Source: Halovivax gelatinilyticus
GTDB taxonomy: Archaea > Halobacteriota > Halobacteria > Halobacteriales > Natrialbaceae
Direction: 5' to 3'
Assembly: GCF_024300625.1 (NCBI RefSeq)
Contig: NZ_CP101322.1
Location: 3,175,992 to 3,239,991 of the forward strand
Length of the DNA stretch: 64,000 nt
Both the position numbers and the translations under genes were made by a program. Shown in pieces: positions 8,965-17,792 of this stretch (positions are counted from its first letter, which is position 1; every line of letters begins with the position of its first letter). Below the pieces are notes generated by a model, which saw nothing but the letters and a program-made list of their open reading frames with translations, did no database searches and was not told where the DNA came from.

Positions 8965-10428
8965 ATGAGTTCGAGCGCTGATACTGACGGCGTGGTGACG
9001 GTCGAAGAGTCGGGTGTTCGTGTGACGAAGCGATTTGCACCTGATGAATTTCCCGTCCCTGCAATCCGATTCGAGATCGACTCCTCACACGATGAACCCG
9101 TCGTCGTTCGATTGGGGGAAACGATTCCGGAATCGTTCCCGATGGACGCAGTCGGGTTCCATCCGGAGTACCATAGCGACCAGTGGACGGCCTTTCAGAA
9201 TCATCGCGTCGAGTTCGAAGGAACGGTTGATCCCGACTCGTCGTTGGTGACCGTCTACGGGATTCGTATCGACGACGACTTCGATCCGGAACCGTTTCTC
9301 ACCGAACCGACGATCGATGAGGTCGACACGAAGTCTGCATCGACCACCGAGGCCGATCCAGACGCGTTAGAGGAGGTAATTCCCGAGGATCGAAATGAGG
9401 TAGTCAAGTCGATACTGTCGGACGATTCCGAGGAACTTCCCGGGTTAGATTCAGATGAGTCGGATGAATCGTCGTCCGACGACCAGTCGATTGAACTCGA
9501 CATCGACGCGGCAGCAGAACGCGTTGCTAATCAACGAGGCGGTGACGAGGACGTAAAAACGGACTCTTCAGATCCGTCGGACGAAACGACCGTCGAGTTC
9601 GACGATTCGTCGGTCTCCGAACCCGAATCTCAACCGTCTGATGAGGCCGATGATGATACTGATGATGGAGAATCGGACGAGACATCGGGTGTGGCAGATC
9701 CCGATCCTTCGCCGTCTGGGGAGTCGACCGAGTCGCTCACTCCGACCGAGGTCGCTTCCTCACTGGCTACGGCGATTCGGTCTGAGGAAATTGACACAGA
9801 CGACCTCCAGACGATCCGGGATGCACTCGAACCAACCAGTGAGCCGATTTCGGCCGTAAAGGTCGAACACCTACAGAATCGGGTCGAAGAGGTAGCGGCC
9901 TATTCGAATGCACTCGAAACGTTCCTCGAAGAGGAGGGTACAGGTGCGCAGGTAATCGAACGGGTGACGTCGGAGTTAGAAAGTATACGATCCGATATCG
10001 ATGCCCTCGAGTCGGAACTCGAAAAATCCAGTTCGTCAGTCGATTCGGTCGAACAGTCCGTCGATTCGCTCACCGATACGATGTCGGCCCTTGAGTCATC
10101 GGTGTCTGAGAATACGACGTCGATCGACACGGTCGAATCGCGTCTCGATTCACTGGCGGAACTAACGGAGACGATCGAATCGTCTGTTGGTGAACTAGAC
10201 GGGAAAGCGGACGGACTTGATGAGGATCTCAGCTCGCTCGAAACGACGGTATCGGCCGTCGAATCCGATGTCGGCTCGGTCACATCCGACATCGAATCCG
10301 TTACCGACGACATCGAGGAACTGGACACCTCCGTCGAGGAGCTCGAATCGGATCTCGAATCCGTTCGTACAGACGTGTCCGACATCGTCGAGTGGCGCGC
10401 TCAGCTTGGTTCGATGTTTTCGGAGTAA
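8965..10428 (+). CDS. Acidic coiled-coil protein of unknown function
   Basis: 487 residues in three parts. A folded N-terminal domain of about 110 residues (VTVEESGVRVTKRFAPDEFP and VRLGETIPESFPMDAVGFH) comes first. A very acidic Asp/Ser-rich linker spans about residues 115-250. The C-terminal half (about 285-480) is a long heptad coiled coil dominated by Ser, Asp, Leu and Val (SVDSVEQSVDSLTDTMSALE). It has no ATPase motif, so it is not SMC or Rad50 despite the coiled coil. The shape suggests a structural or scaffolding protein. Codon use is like its neighbours. Confidence 0.78.
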   Translation: MSSSADTDGVVTVEESGVRVTKRFAPDEFPVPAIRFEIDSSHDEPVVVRLGETIPESFPMDAVGFHPEYHSDQWTAFQNHRVEFEGTVDPDSSLVTVYGIRIDDDFDPEPFLTEPTIDEVDTKSASTTEADPDALEEVIPEDRNEVVKSILSDDSEELPGLDSDESDESSSDDQSIELDIDAAAERVANQRGGDEDVKTDSSDPSDETTVEFDDSSVSEPESQPSDEADDDTDDGESDETSGVADPDPSPSGESTESLTPTEVASSLATAIRSEEIDTDDLQTIRDALEPTSEPISAVKVEHLQNRVEEVAAYSNALETFLEEEGTGAQVIERVTSELESIRSDIDALESELEKSSSSVDSVEQSVDSLTDTMSALESSVSENTTSIDTVESRLDSLAELTETIESSVGELDGKADGLDEDLSSLETTVSAVESDVGSVTSDIESVTDDIEELDTSVEELESDLESVRTDVSDIVEWRAQLGSMFSE

Positions 10429-11210
10429 TCGCTGACGTTTCCTGTTGACCAGGTGCCGTTGATTTTCACAGCCCTGTTTCCGTCAGTCTGACATTGATAC
10501 TTAAAAGCCCATCTTGGCTGCGCCCTAACGACCTACCTGCTCGGATTTCCTTGGTATCACCCGATGTGCTGTCAGATCGGAATCATACTGACCGCGTTCG
10601 GCCAACCCCGTTTGATATAGCAAAATACGATTTATGTGTTGGCTACCCGTCCGGCATAATATCGAAAATATTTCAATAAAGCGGGGCTTGGAGTCAATAG
10701 AATGATAGTAATGGGCTTTCCATACCCACTGTGCCGAGTAAGGCGGTGCCCCAGGATATTCGCTGACGCTGCTGGCCGAGGAACTCGGTACAACGGATCT
10801 CGAAACAGCTTAGAGAGTTCCAATGCGTCCGGTTTGAACCGTTTTAGCGTCTTGTGGTGAAACTGATGGCAGCTATCGAGTGGATTTCAAACCGTCCGTG
10901 ATCTACTCCGATCACGCCGCTCACCAGCTTGGGCCGCTATCGATACTCGCAGATCCATTGAGCACAACGTTCCAAGAGATTGGACCAATCCATCACATCG
11001 GACCCAACTCTCACCACGAACGTGTCTCTATATTTTCCGTCGCTTCCTGAATGATGGCACAGAGGTCGATCGGCACGATCGGGACCGATCGTCATCTGGT
11101 TGTTCGTAAGGGATCCCTCGTCGAAACCAATTTACGGAGGTGTACGGCCTGGTACTGGATCATACCGGGCGACCCATCCGATACTGGGCACGAGTGAACC
11201 GATCGATACC
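10429..11210. other. Gene-poor, AT-richer intergenic stretch with apparent coding debris
   Basis: No complete gene is visible. The stretch is clearly AT-richer than its surroundings (for example 10611-10680). Two protein-like pieces lack starts: a frame ending at about 10812 that reads GYSLTLLAEELGTTDLETA then stop, and a frame open from about 10836 to 11049 that reads VDFKPSVIYSDHAAHQLG then ends SIFSVAS. These look like eroded gene ends rather than live genes, next to the recombinase. Confidence 0.4.
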
Positions 11211-12221
11211 CTACGTAATCCGATAGATGTGGTCCAGATAGGTGCCCCGGATTCGGTCACCCCAATCGTGGGTGTAGGTGTCGATTATATCGTCGGCGAC
11301 GTCCCCACGAAGGTACTTGACGATGCCTCGATCTCCAGTTCGGTCCCGGAGGTGCGTCGTAAAAAAGTGTCTGAAGTAGTGTGGTGTGACGTTCTCGCTC
11401 GCCCCACCGCCTCGTCGGTACCAACCCGCCTCAGTGGCGTACTCCGTGACGATGTGGTGTATGTGATCGGGCGTAAGTCGCTCGCCCCATCTATCGGCTG
11501 TACCCACGAATACCGGTTCCGCGGGGGAATTCGTATCCGGTCTAATCGCTAGCCAGCGGCGCAATTCAAACTCGAGTTCGGGGTCGATAGGGATGATCGT
11601 CTCCCGTTTCCGCTTGTTCGATGCTGTTCGGACGACCCCACCGCTTCGTTCACCGAACGTGTGCGTCGGCGAAATGTAGAGGGCGTTCGACTTATTTTCG
11701 AGTTGAGCTCGTAGCGTATACCCGGTATCTACCGAATCGAGCTGAACATCTTTCATATCCAGATTACAGAGTTCACCAGAACGAACGCCGGTTTTCAGTA
11801 GCGCAACGATGATGGCGCGGTGTAGCGGATGTCGAACGCCGGTTACGAACGCACGCATCGATTCGATCGAGATATCTCGCCGCGATGGATTCGTCTCGAT
11901 CGATTCGTCCATCTCCTCGACGACGAGGGCCATTGGGTTGTCGTCGTGGCGACCGACGCGTTCGAGATACGAGTAAAATCGGTTCAGATACGAGGCGTAC
12001 GTCGCGATCGTGCTGTCTGCGTGTTGGGTCCGTATCTCGTGAATCCAGGCCATACAGTCGCGGTAGTCCGCAGTCAGCGGCGTTACGTCTCGATGATCCT
12101 GAAGAAACGCCTCGTACTCCGTGAGAACGCGTCGATACGCGTCGTGCGTTCGGACGTTTCGACCGTGGTGTGTGACGTCTTCGAGGAAGTACTCGATCGG
12201 ATCTGTCGTCGCCTTACTCAT
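11211..12221 (-). CDS. Tyrosine recombinase (XerC/D-like integrase)
   Basis: 336 residues. The N-terminal SAM-like core-binding domain (YRRVLTEYEAFLQDHRDV to about residue 100) is followed by the catalytic domain. Visible catalytic positions are Arg in LLKTGVRSGELCNL, the box II segment TPHYFRHFFTTHL (His and Arg), a late His in TYTHDWGDRIRGTYLDHIYRIT and the Tyr in that tail. It catalyses site-specific recombination by a covalent Tyr-DNA intermediate. Its start overlaps the end of the upstream small gene by 8 nt, so the two are co-transcribed. No flanking tRNA or clear att repeat is visible, so it may be a resident Xer-type enzyme rather than an active element integrase. Confidence 0.88.
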   Translation of the reverse strand: MSKATTDPIEYFLEDVTHHGRNVRTHDAYRRVLTEYEAFLQDHRDVTPLTADYRDCMAWIHEIRTQHADSTIATYASYLNRFYSYLERVGRHDDNPMALVVEEMDESIETNPSRRDISIESMRAFVTGVRHPLHRAIIVALLKTGVRSGELCNLDMKDVQLDSVDTGYTLRAQLENKSNALYISPTHTFGERSGGVVRTASNKRKRETIIPIDPELEFELRRWLAIRPDTNSPAEPVFVGTADRWGERLTPDHIHHIVTEYATEAGWYRRGGGASENVTPHYFRHFFTTHLRDRTGDRGIVKYLRGDVADDIIDTYTHDWGDRIRGTYLDHIYRIT

Positions 12222-12663
12222 CGTCGATCAGGGTGTAGCCGCCGCTTCGACCGCTGTACATCACCGCGTTCTCGGCTTGCAGCTCCTGTAAGGCATCATC
12301 TAGGTCGTCTTCGACGTCGTCGACGAGAGCGTCGACGAGTTCGTCCCAGTCGAGAACGTCGTAGCGTCGGAGGACGTCCTGGACGCGGTGTTTGAACTCG
12401 TTCGGATGATTCGATACGGGCGTCGTCGCCACGTCAGTATCGGATGATCCATCCGATTCGGCGTTCGATGGTTGCTCTCTGTGTGTTCCGAGGATTATAT
12501 CGGATCGACCGGCCTGTACCATTGTTCGGACGAATTCGCTGGTACTCATCTCCATCGCCGACGCGTCTCGTTCCCACTCTTGTTTCTGATACTGAGGGAC
12601 GTACGTCTTCACGGCAACCCGATCGTCAACGCTCATAGAGAGTCCATCTGCCTGGACACTCAT
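12214..12663 (-). CDS. DUF5805-like partner protein of the recombinase
   Basis: 149 residues. The N-terminus (VAVKTYVPQYQKQEWERDASAMEMSTSEFVRTMVQAGR) has the look of a ribbon-helix-helix or CopG-like DNA-binding segment. A polar linker follows. The C-terminal part (VLRRYDVLDWDELVDALVDDVEDDLDDALQELQAE) resembles a winged-helix and ends GGYTLIDDE. From memory this architecture fits the haloarchaeal DUF5805 family, which is commonly paired with a tyrosine recombinase. It could regulate or assist the recombinase. The ATG at 12663 is chosen for its TATA-like box about 24 nt upstream. Confidence 0.78.
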   Translation of the reverse strand: MSVQADGLSMSVDDRVAVKTYVPQYQKQEWERDASAMEMSTSEFVRTMVQAGRSDIILGTHREQPSNAESDGSSDTDVATTPVSNHPNEFKHRVQDVLRRYDVLDWDELVDALVDDVEDDLDDALQELQAENAVMYSGRSGGYTLIDDE

Positions 12664-12682
12664 GAATCTATCCCATATATCC

Positions 12683-12690
12683 AAATAAAG
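12683..12690 (-). promoter_or_regulatory. TATA-like box of the recombinase operon
   Basis: CTTTATTT on the minus strand lies about 24 nt before the ATG at 12663, giving a leaderless or nearly leaderless start for the two-gene unit. Confidence 0.45.
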
Positions 12691-12905
12691 ACTCTTATTT
12701 TGGTATCTATCACCCTCTAAAGCCTAATCTGTGATTATTATTTGTTATGCAGGGACTTTACCCTGTAGTTCGGGGTCTTCATTTCAAAATAAAAGATGAG
12801 TGACTCGCTCGTCCCGTTTCGTCTCGTTCTCGATCGCCAATTCTACAATTGCCTATTCGGCACGTCACCCCTGGGGTACATGGGGTGAAAAGCAACATCC
12901 AAAAT

Positions 12906-13097
12906 CTAGGTTACTTTCCTAACAACTCTCTTCTCCCATTTGAGCAATCCTGGAGATGTTTTAGTCAGGACATAGGCGGTCATGAGTAGATTCACTGAGT
13001 CATCAATTTCGAACGAAGGTCGCCAACTCACCACAATGGTTTCGTCGTCGAAGTCGAGAGCCAACTGCGCTATGACCGGTGATTCTCTTCGTCGTGA
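12906..13097 (-). pseudogene. Protein-like fragment without a clear start
   Basis: A 64-codon open frame on the minus strand, stop to stop, reads like a folded protein segment (LDFDDETIVVSWRPSFEIDD, then VNLLMTAYVLTKTSPGLLKW). It has no ATG before residue 43 and only internal GTG or TTG candidates, so it may be the decayed end of a gene. It sits in AT-richer DNA near the recombinase. Confidence is low because the frame is short. Confidence 0.25.
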
Positions 13098-13151
13098 TTA
13101 CATCCAGGAATGGGCCCCAACTGACGTTCCCACTTCCCAACCCCGATTCGT

Positions 13152-13286
13152 TTACTTCTTCTTGCGGGTCATGTCTGCCCAGTGTCCGTGGCCGTCGTTC
13201 TGTTTCTGAGACATAGCAGTTGTTCGGCGATAGGCCCAACGAGCCACTGCCGATTGTGAGGTTGTGAGCTCGACCGCCTGGTTCAT
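13152..13286 (-). CDS. Possible small basic protein (44 aa)
   Basis: An ATG-started frame of 44 residues: MNQAVELTTSQSAVARWAYR, then RTTAMSQKQNDGHGHWADMT, ending RKKK. It is basic and lacks cysteines. A second short frame ends in an ATGA overlap with its start codon, which is the arrangement of coupled genes but could be chance at this length. No homologue is recognised. It lies in the gene-poor DNA upstream of the recombinase. Confidence 0.3.
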   Translation of the reverse strand: MNQAVELTTSQSAVARWAYRRTTAMSQKQNDGHGHWADMTRKKK

Positions 13287-13475
13287 TTGTTCGTATCGGT
13301 CTCCGCATACGCCCGCTCAGTTGGTGTCGCATTACCAACCGTTGTTCACGTCATGGAGTGAAGCCAGTCCAGTAGTCATTGTATCGGATTGAACTGGAGA
13401 TTTGATCTTGAATCGATCGTCGAGGTACCGTTACTCGTCTGATTTTGGTGTGTGAAATTGTTCTGTGGGATCTCT

Positions 13476-13631
13476 ATGTCAAACACAAATCAATTGTTGA
13501 TGGTGGGTGCCGGACTGATAAATCTTATAGTGCTATATAATCTGGGACTGTCCGATTCTGGACATTCTGTACCCCATATTGACACAAATAAGGTTCGCAC
13601 GGGTTCGGATCAGCGAATTGGCAGTCCTTAG
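13476..13631 (+). CDS. Possible small hydrophobic protein (51 aa)
   Basis: An ATG-started frame of 51 residues. MSNTNQLLMVGAGLINLIV continues LYNLGL, which gives one membrane-spanning segment at about residues 6-26, followed by a polar tail (SDSGHSVPHIDTNKVRTG). Codons are AT-richer than in the flanking core genes, as expected of acquired DNA. The stop overlaps the end of the convergent btuD gene by 4 nt. No family recognised; a small orphan membrane protein is the best description. Confidence 0.4.
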   Translation: MSNTNQLLMVGAGLINLIVLYNLGLSDSGHSVPHIDTNKVRTGSDQRIGSP

Positions 13632-14872
13632 TCGTCCTGGACCAGCGGTCCACGCGGAGTTGGGTGATCGGATACAGCGGTGGAAAGCCCGGCTCGAATC
13701 GATTTCGGTGTCGTTTCGATGGACCGCGCCCGGAGCCGGTCCAGCGCGGGTGATCTATCTCCCTCGTCATTCGTGTCGACGTAGACGGTGTGAGGTGTGC
13801 GAATTGAATTCCATACCTCGGGATGTTCGTCTAGTGGGCCCCCAGGGACGAGAACGGTTACGTCGGCATCGCCAGTGATCGATTCGAGGCGTGATCGCGT
13901 TCGTTCGGTGATCGACGAAAACGGATCGACCGAGATGGTATCGATACCGAGATGTTCAGCGGTGACGGCCGCGGCGTCTCCGCGCGGTACAGGACCGATC
14001 GTACAGGTGGACCCGGCACCGTGAATGGTCGAAACCATCCGTGCGGCAGCGTCTCCCGTCCCGACGACGTGGATGCGCCCTGGTACGTTCACTTCGCGGT
14101 CATCGTTCGAGATCGCCGTTACGGCTGGCGTCCACGTTACCGGATTGATCGAGATCGAACCGGCCGTTCCGTAGGCCCGTTCGAGTACCTCGGTATCCAG
14201 TACGTCCGACGGCGGCCCACGCTCGAGGATGTCGCCACCCGCCAGAACGATGAGCTCGTCACAGAAGCGCGCGGCGAGATCGAGGTCGTGAATTGCGGCG
14301 ACGACCGTCTTTCCACTGTCGACGAGCGACTGTGCGAGCCCCAGCACTTCGACTTGGTGATTGACGTCCAGATTGGCGGTGGGTTCGTCCAGAAGAATAA
14401 CCGGTGTATCCTGAGCGAGCGCTCTGGCCAGAACGACACGTTGTCGTTCGCCACCGCTTAGTTCGTCGACGTTGCGGGTCGCGAGGTGTTTCGTCTGTGT
14501 TCGTTCTAGCGCCTGGTCGACGAGTTGACGGTCTTCGACTGTCGGTGGGGAAAACCGCGATCGGTACGGCGTTCGCCCCATTTCGACGAGGTGACGGACG
14601 GAAAACGAAAACGATAGTGACGTGTCCTGTGGGACGACAGAGACGAGCCGACTGCTTTCGCGCGACGAACAGGCGGACACGTCGATTCCGTCGACGAACA
14701 CGGAGCCACTATCAGGCTCTTTGACACCACTTATCGCGCGCAAGAGGGTGGTTTTTCCCGCACCGTTTGGTCCGACGAGACCGACGAATCCGCCGGGGTC
14801 GATCGATGTCGAGATCGACTCGAGCACCGGCCGCGTTCCGAACGCGACCGTCACCTGATCGATCGTAATCAC
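13628..14872 (-). CDS. btuD: ABC transporter ATPase BtuD, with C-terminal extension
   Basis: 414 residues. Residues 1-255 are an iron-chelate/cobalamin ABC ATPase: Walker A GPNGAGKTT (34-42), Q-loop near VVPQDT, signature ELSGGERQRVVLARAL, Walker B VILLDEPTANLD and the switch His in AAIHDLDLA. It powers import through the adjacent BtuC-type permease, whose stop codon overlaps this ATG by 4 nt (ATGA). Residues from about 275 to 414 are an additional alpha/beta domain (RIHVVGTGDAAARMVS and DVTVLVPGGPLDEHP) not found in bacterial BtuD. A cobalamin role is favoured by overall similarity, but a siderophore or haem importer cannot be excluded. Confidence 0.85.
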   Translation of the reverse strand: MITIDQVTVAFGTRPVLESISTSIDPGGFVGLVGPNGAGKTTLLRAISGVKEPDSGSVFVDGIDVSACSSRESSRLVSVVPQDTSLSFSFSVRHLVEMGRTPYRSRFSPPTVEDRQLVDQALERTQTKHLATRNVDELSGGERQRVVLARALAQDTPVILLDEPTANLDVNHQVEVLGLAQSLVDSGKTVVAAIHDLDLAARFCDELIVLAGGDILERGPPSDVLDTEVLERAYGTAGSISINPVTWTPAVTAISNDDREVNVPGRIHVVGTGDAAARMVSTIHGAGSTCTIGPVPRGDAAAVTAEHLGIDTISVDPFSSITERTRSRLESITGDADVTVLVPGGPLDEHPEVWNSIRTPHTVYVDTNDEGDRSPALDRLRARSIETTPKSIRAGLSTAVSDHPTPRGPLVQDD

Positions 14873-15966
14873 AGCGAATGCACCTCTCGTCTGAGGAGCA
14901 AAAACAGAAAGAACGGGGCGCCGAGCGCCGCCGTAACGATACCGACCGGAACCACGATCGGTCCAGATCTGGCGATGGTATCCGTAATCACGAGAAACGA
15001 CGCGCCGGCGAGCGCGCTGGTCGGAAGTAAGATTCGGTGATCGGGGCCGACGACGAGTCGCATCATGTGGGGGACAACCAATCCGACGAATCCGATGATG
15101 CCAGCGACCGCCACGCCGGCTGCGGTGACGATGCTCGCGACTGCGAGCAGGATGAGTTTCGTCCGTTCTACCTCGATTCCCAGGTGATGTGCGTCCTCCT
15201 CGCCGAGTAAGAGAACGTTCAGTTCGCGCGTGTACGCGAGGAGGACCGCCGATCCGAGAACGACGAACGGTGCGGCGAAACCGACGTCACCCCAGTTCGA
15301 TTCGGCGAGCCGACCCATCATCCAGAGGACGGCCTGTCGAAGCCCGTCGCCGCTGTGTAGGACGAGAAACGAGATCATCGCCCCGAGAAACGCCTGGACG
15401 GCGACGCCAGCGAGCAACAGGGTCGCGACCGGGGTTTTGCCGCCGTCGGTCGCGATGGCGTAGACGAGAAAGGCCGTGATCAATGCCCCGGCAAACGCCG
15501 CGACGTGCATACCAGCGAGCGGAATGAGTCCTGGAAAGGCGATCATCGCGACGGCGCCGACTGCCGCGCCGGACGAGACGCCGATGATCGAGGGATCTGC
15601 GAGGGGATTTCTAAAGAACCCCTGCATCACTGCGCCGGCGATTGCGAGGGCGAAGCCGACGACGGCCGCCAGCAAAATCCGGGGCAGTCGTACGTCCGAG
15701 ACGATAGATTGGTGGGGACCGTGTACGTCGAATCCGAAGAGCGGTCTGAATTCGGGTGAGGGTGTCGGCATCGATCGGCCGACGTACGGGAGCGACGAAC
15801 TGTTGAAACTGAGGCCCGTCGGTACCTGAACGGTGTTCAACATCGCCTTCGAGACGGCGAGCGGGTCGATCCGGACGGGACCGATCGCAGCGCTCGCGAT
15901 GATGCTCGCGACGAGGACCACCGTGAGGCCAGCGGACCAGCAGATCACGCGCCGCCGTTCAACCAT
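14869..15966 (-). CDS. btuC: FecCD/BtuC-family permease of the importer
   Basis: About 365 residues and roughly ten membrane helices. Family motifs include GFALAIAGAVMQGFFRNPLADPSIIGVSSGAAVG in the first half and IGFVGLVVPHMMRLVVGPDHR near the end. It forms the membrane channel for a B12- or chelate-type substrate handed over by the binding protein encoded divergently. The ATG at 15966 (MVERRRVICW) is preferred because a TATA-like element is 30-37 nt upstream; an ATG at 15987 would lie only about 9 nt from it. It is translationally coupled to the downstream ATPase gene. Confidence 0.87.
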   Translation of the reverse strand: MVERRRVICWSAGLTVVLVASIIASAAIGPVRIDPLAVSKAMLNTVQVPTGLSFNSSSLPYVGRSMPTPSPEFRPLFGFDVHGPHQSIVSDVRLPRILLAAVVGFALAIAGAVMQGFFRNPLADPSIIGVSSGAAVGAVAMIAFPGLIPLAGMHVAAFAGALITAFLVYAIATDGGKTPVATLLLAGVAVQAFLGAMISFLVLHSGDGLRQAVLWMMGRLAESNWGDVGFAAPFVVLGSAVLLAYTRELNVLLLGEEDAHHLGIEVERTKLILLAVASIVTAAGVAVAGIIGFVGLVVPHMMRLVVGPDHRILLPTSALAGASFLVITDTIARSGPIVVPVGIVTAALGAPFFLFLLLRREVHSL

Positions 15967-15995
15967 TGTTCGCAACCTCGTTTGCATTAGACAAG

Positions 15996-16003
15996 TATTT
16001 ATT
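15996..16003. promoter_or_regulatory. Shared AT-rich promoter element between btuC and btuF
   Basis: TATTTATT is the only AT-rich element between the divergent genes. It is centred 27 nt before the btuF ATG (16027) and about 34 nt before the btuC ATG (15966), so it may serve as a TATA box in both directions. Confidence 0.4.
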
Positions 16004-16026
16004 GAATTGGTGGCGAGCTTCCACCG

Positions 16027-17163
16027 ATGCGAACTCGAACGATCCTACTGGTGGCCCTACTCGTATCCGTCGTCGTGGCGGCCCCGGGAACGGCCGCCGT
16101 GGCACCGTCTACCGATGCACAGTCCGTGAGTTCACAGCCCGAGTGTTCGTATCCGGTAACGATGACCGACGTGACCGGAACGGACGTGACGCTTTCTGAC
16201 CCGCCGGAAACGGTGGTTGCGACCCAGGCCAGTGACGTCCAACTGATGGCCGAACTCGAGGTCGGAACCTCGCTCGTTGGAATGCCGGTCGGTCAGTACA
16301 CCGATCACTTAGACGTCACGGACGACGTCACCGACATCTCCGAAGACGACGAGATTACGCCGGTCGCAGAGACGATAATCGACCTCGACGCGGACGTCGT
16401 TATCGCCGCGAACACCGTATTATTCGTCGACGGATTCGTCGAACAGCTACGTGAGGCAGACCAGACCGTCTACGTTTACGATTCGGCCGAAACACTCGAG
16501 GCCGTCCAGGAGAACGTCCGTCTCGCGGGCGTCCTCACGAACGAGTGCGATGCGGCCGATGCGTCCGTCGCCGAGATGAACGAACGACTGGACGTCATCG
16601 ACGAGGTCGTCGCACAGAGTGACGAGCGACCGCTCGCGTACTACGTCATGGGCGAAGGCGATCTAACGACCGCCGGTGTCGGTACGTTCCAGCACGAGAT
16701 ACTCGAGCGAGCCGGTGTCGAGAACATCGCCGAACGGGCTGACATCGACGGGTGGGAGGAGATAAGCGAGGAGGTCGTCATCGCCGAGGATCCCGAGTGG
16801 CTCATCTACGGTGACTATCTCGATGGGCCGCCGGAGATGACCGCGACCGAAGCGACCACGGCGTGGGACACAGACCAGTTCGTCGAAGTGGATAGCAACC
16901 AGATGTCTCAACCCGGGCCGCAGGTCGTCGATTCGATCGAAACGATTGCGTCGACGGTCCACGAGGACACCTACGCGGAGGTAACGCGAACCCAGGAATC
17001 AACTGATGCAGCCGACGGTGACGACGAGACCGATAACGGCAGCGCGGGCGATGACGATGTGAGTGACGACTCGTCGTCCGACGAGGTCATCCCCGGATTC
17101 GGTATCGCCGCGGCAGTTATCGCACTTCTCGCAATTGTCGCTTTCGGTCGACGTCGCCTCTAA
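16027..17163 (+). CDS. btuF: Cobalamin/chelate-binding protein BtuF with PGF-CTERM anchor
   Basis: 378 residues. A Sec signal peptide ([21 protein letters not shown]) is followed by a periplasmic-binding fold of the BtuF/FhuD class: [21 protein letters not shown], then WLIYGDY and [12 protein letters not shown]. An acidic Thr/Asp/Ser-rich stalk leads to a PGF-CTERM tail ([19 protein letters not shown] then RRRL), the recognition signal for archaeosortase ArtA, which swaps the tail for a lipid anchor. It captures substrate outside the cell and delivers it to the BtuC-type permease encoded divergently. Confidence 0.88.
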   Translation: MRTRTILLVALLVSVVVAAPGTAAVAPSTDAQSVSSQPECSYPVTMTDVTGTDVTLSDPPETVVATQASDVQLMAELEVGTSLVGMPVGQYTDHLDVTDDVTDISEDDEITPVAETIIDLDADVVIAANTVLFVDGFVEQLREADQTVYVYDSAETLEAVQENVRLAGVLTNECDAADASVAEMNERLDVIDEVVAQSDERPLAYYVMGEGDLTTAGVGTFQHEILERAGVENIAERADIDGWEEISEEVVIAEDPEWLIYGDYLDGPPEMTATEATTAWDTDQFVEVDSNQMSQPGPQVVDSIETIASTVHEDTYAEVTRTQESTDAADGDDETDNGSAGDDDVSDDSSSDEVIPGFGIAAAVIALLAIVAFGRRRL

Positions 17164-17237
17164 CCTTCGACGCTTCGATCTGGCGAGGTTCGATTCGTTT
17201 GCGAAGAATTTACTCGTTGGCCCACCGAGTGATGGTC

Positions 17238-17519
17238 ATGGTCGAAAACGTCATCTGGCCGGCGTATCTAGACGCAGACCGGACACGGGGCGAGGGTCGA
17301 CGGGTTCCTCGCGATCTCGCCGTCGATGAGCCGACGATAGACGAGATCGCACAGGCGGTACAGCAGGTCGGATACGATGCGATGATCGAACGGGAGAAAG
17401 CCTACTCTCGCGAACCGTGGCGTTCTCGCGGCCGGGTGGTCGTTCGGGGGGCCGAGGATTCGACCAAGAACGATCTCGTTCAGGCCGTCGCGGCGTACGT
17501 GTCGGCCATGCGCGAGTGA
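17238..17519 (+). CDS. srp19: Signal recognition particle protein SRP19
   Basis: 93 residues matching SRP19: [20 protein letters not shown] at the start, then [17 protein letters not shown] and the [14 protein letters not shown] region. It binds 7S RNA and helps SRP54 assemble on it for co-translational targeting. The ATG at 17238 is chosen because the conserved family N-terminus begins there; in-frame ATG/GTG codons just upstream are possible. The stop codon overlaps the ATG of gar1 (TGATG). Confidence 0.9.
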   Translation: MVENVIWPAYLDADRTRGEGRRVPRDLAVDEPTIDEIAQAVQQVGYDAMIEREKAYSREPWRSRGRVVVRGAEDSTKNDLVQAVAAYVSAMRE

Positions 17520-17737
17520 TGCGCCGAGCTGGAACCGTCGTCGAGACGGCGCAGGGATTGCTCGTCTGTCGCGGCGAGAACGTCGAGATCGGCGACGTAC
17601 TCGTCGACGATACGCTGTCGGAGGTCGGTCGAATCGTCGACGTGTTCGGCCCCGTCGATGCACCCTACTTCGCCGTCACGCCCGACGCGTCCGTCCACCC
17701 GCCCCGACTCGTCGGAGACCGTCTCTACGTGAGGTAG
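17519..17737 (+). CDS. gar1: H/ACA ribonucleoprotein subunit Gar1
   Basis: 72 residues with the small beta-barrel of Gar1: RRAGTVVETAQGLLVCRG, IGDVLVDDTLSEVGRIVDVFGPVDAPYFAVTP. Gar1 is a component of the H/ACA guide RNP that isomerises uridine to pseudouridine in rRNA, binding Cbf5. The start overlaps the srp19 stop, so the two are translated in a coupled way; this SRP19-Gar1 pairing recurs in haloarchaea. Confidence 0.85.
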   Translation: MRRAGTVVETAQGLLVCRGENVEIGDVLVDDTLSEVGRIVDVFGPVDAPYFAVTPDASVHPPRLVGDRLYVR

Positions 17738-17792
17738 CACGTCCGTTCGGAGAACAGAACACAGATAGGACCCCCGCCCAAAGGTGGGCGCG

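Larger units (their letters stand above)
12691..13475. other. AT-richer gene-poor stretch upstream of the recombinase unit
   Basis: No long gene. It holds a short inverted repeat (CACCCC/GGGGTG arms, 12866-12887), a protein-like fragment at 12906-13097 and a 44-codon ORF at 13152-13286, listed separately. The remainder shows nothing I can support. Confidence 0.4.
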
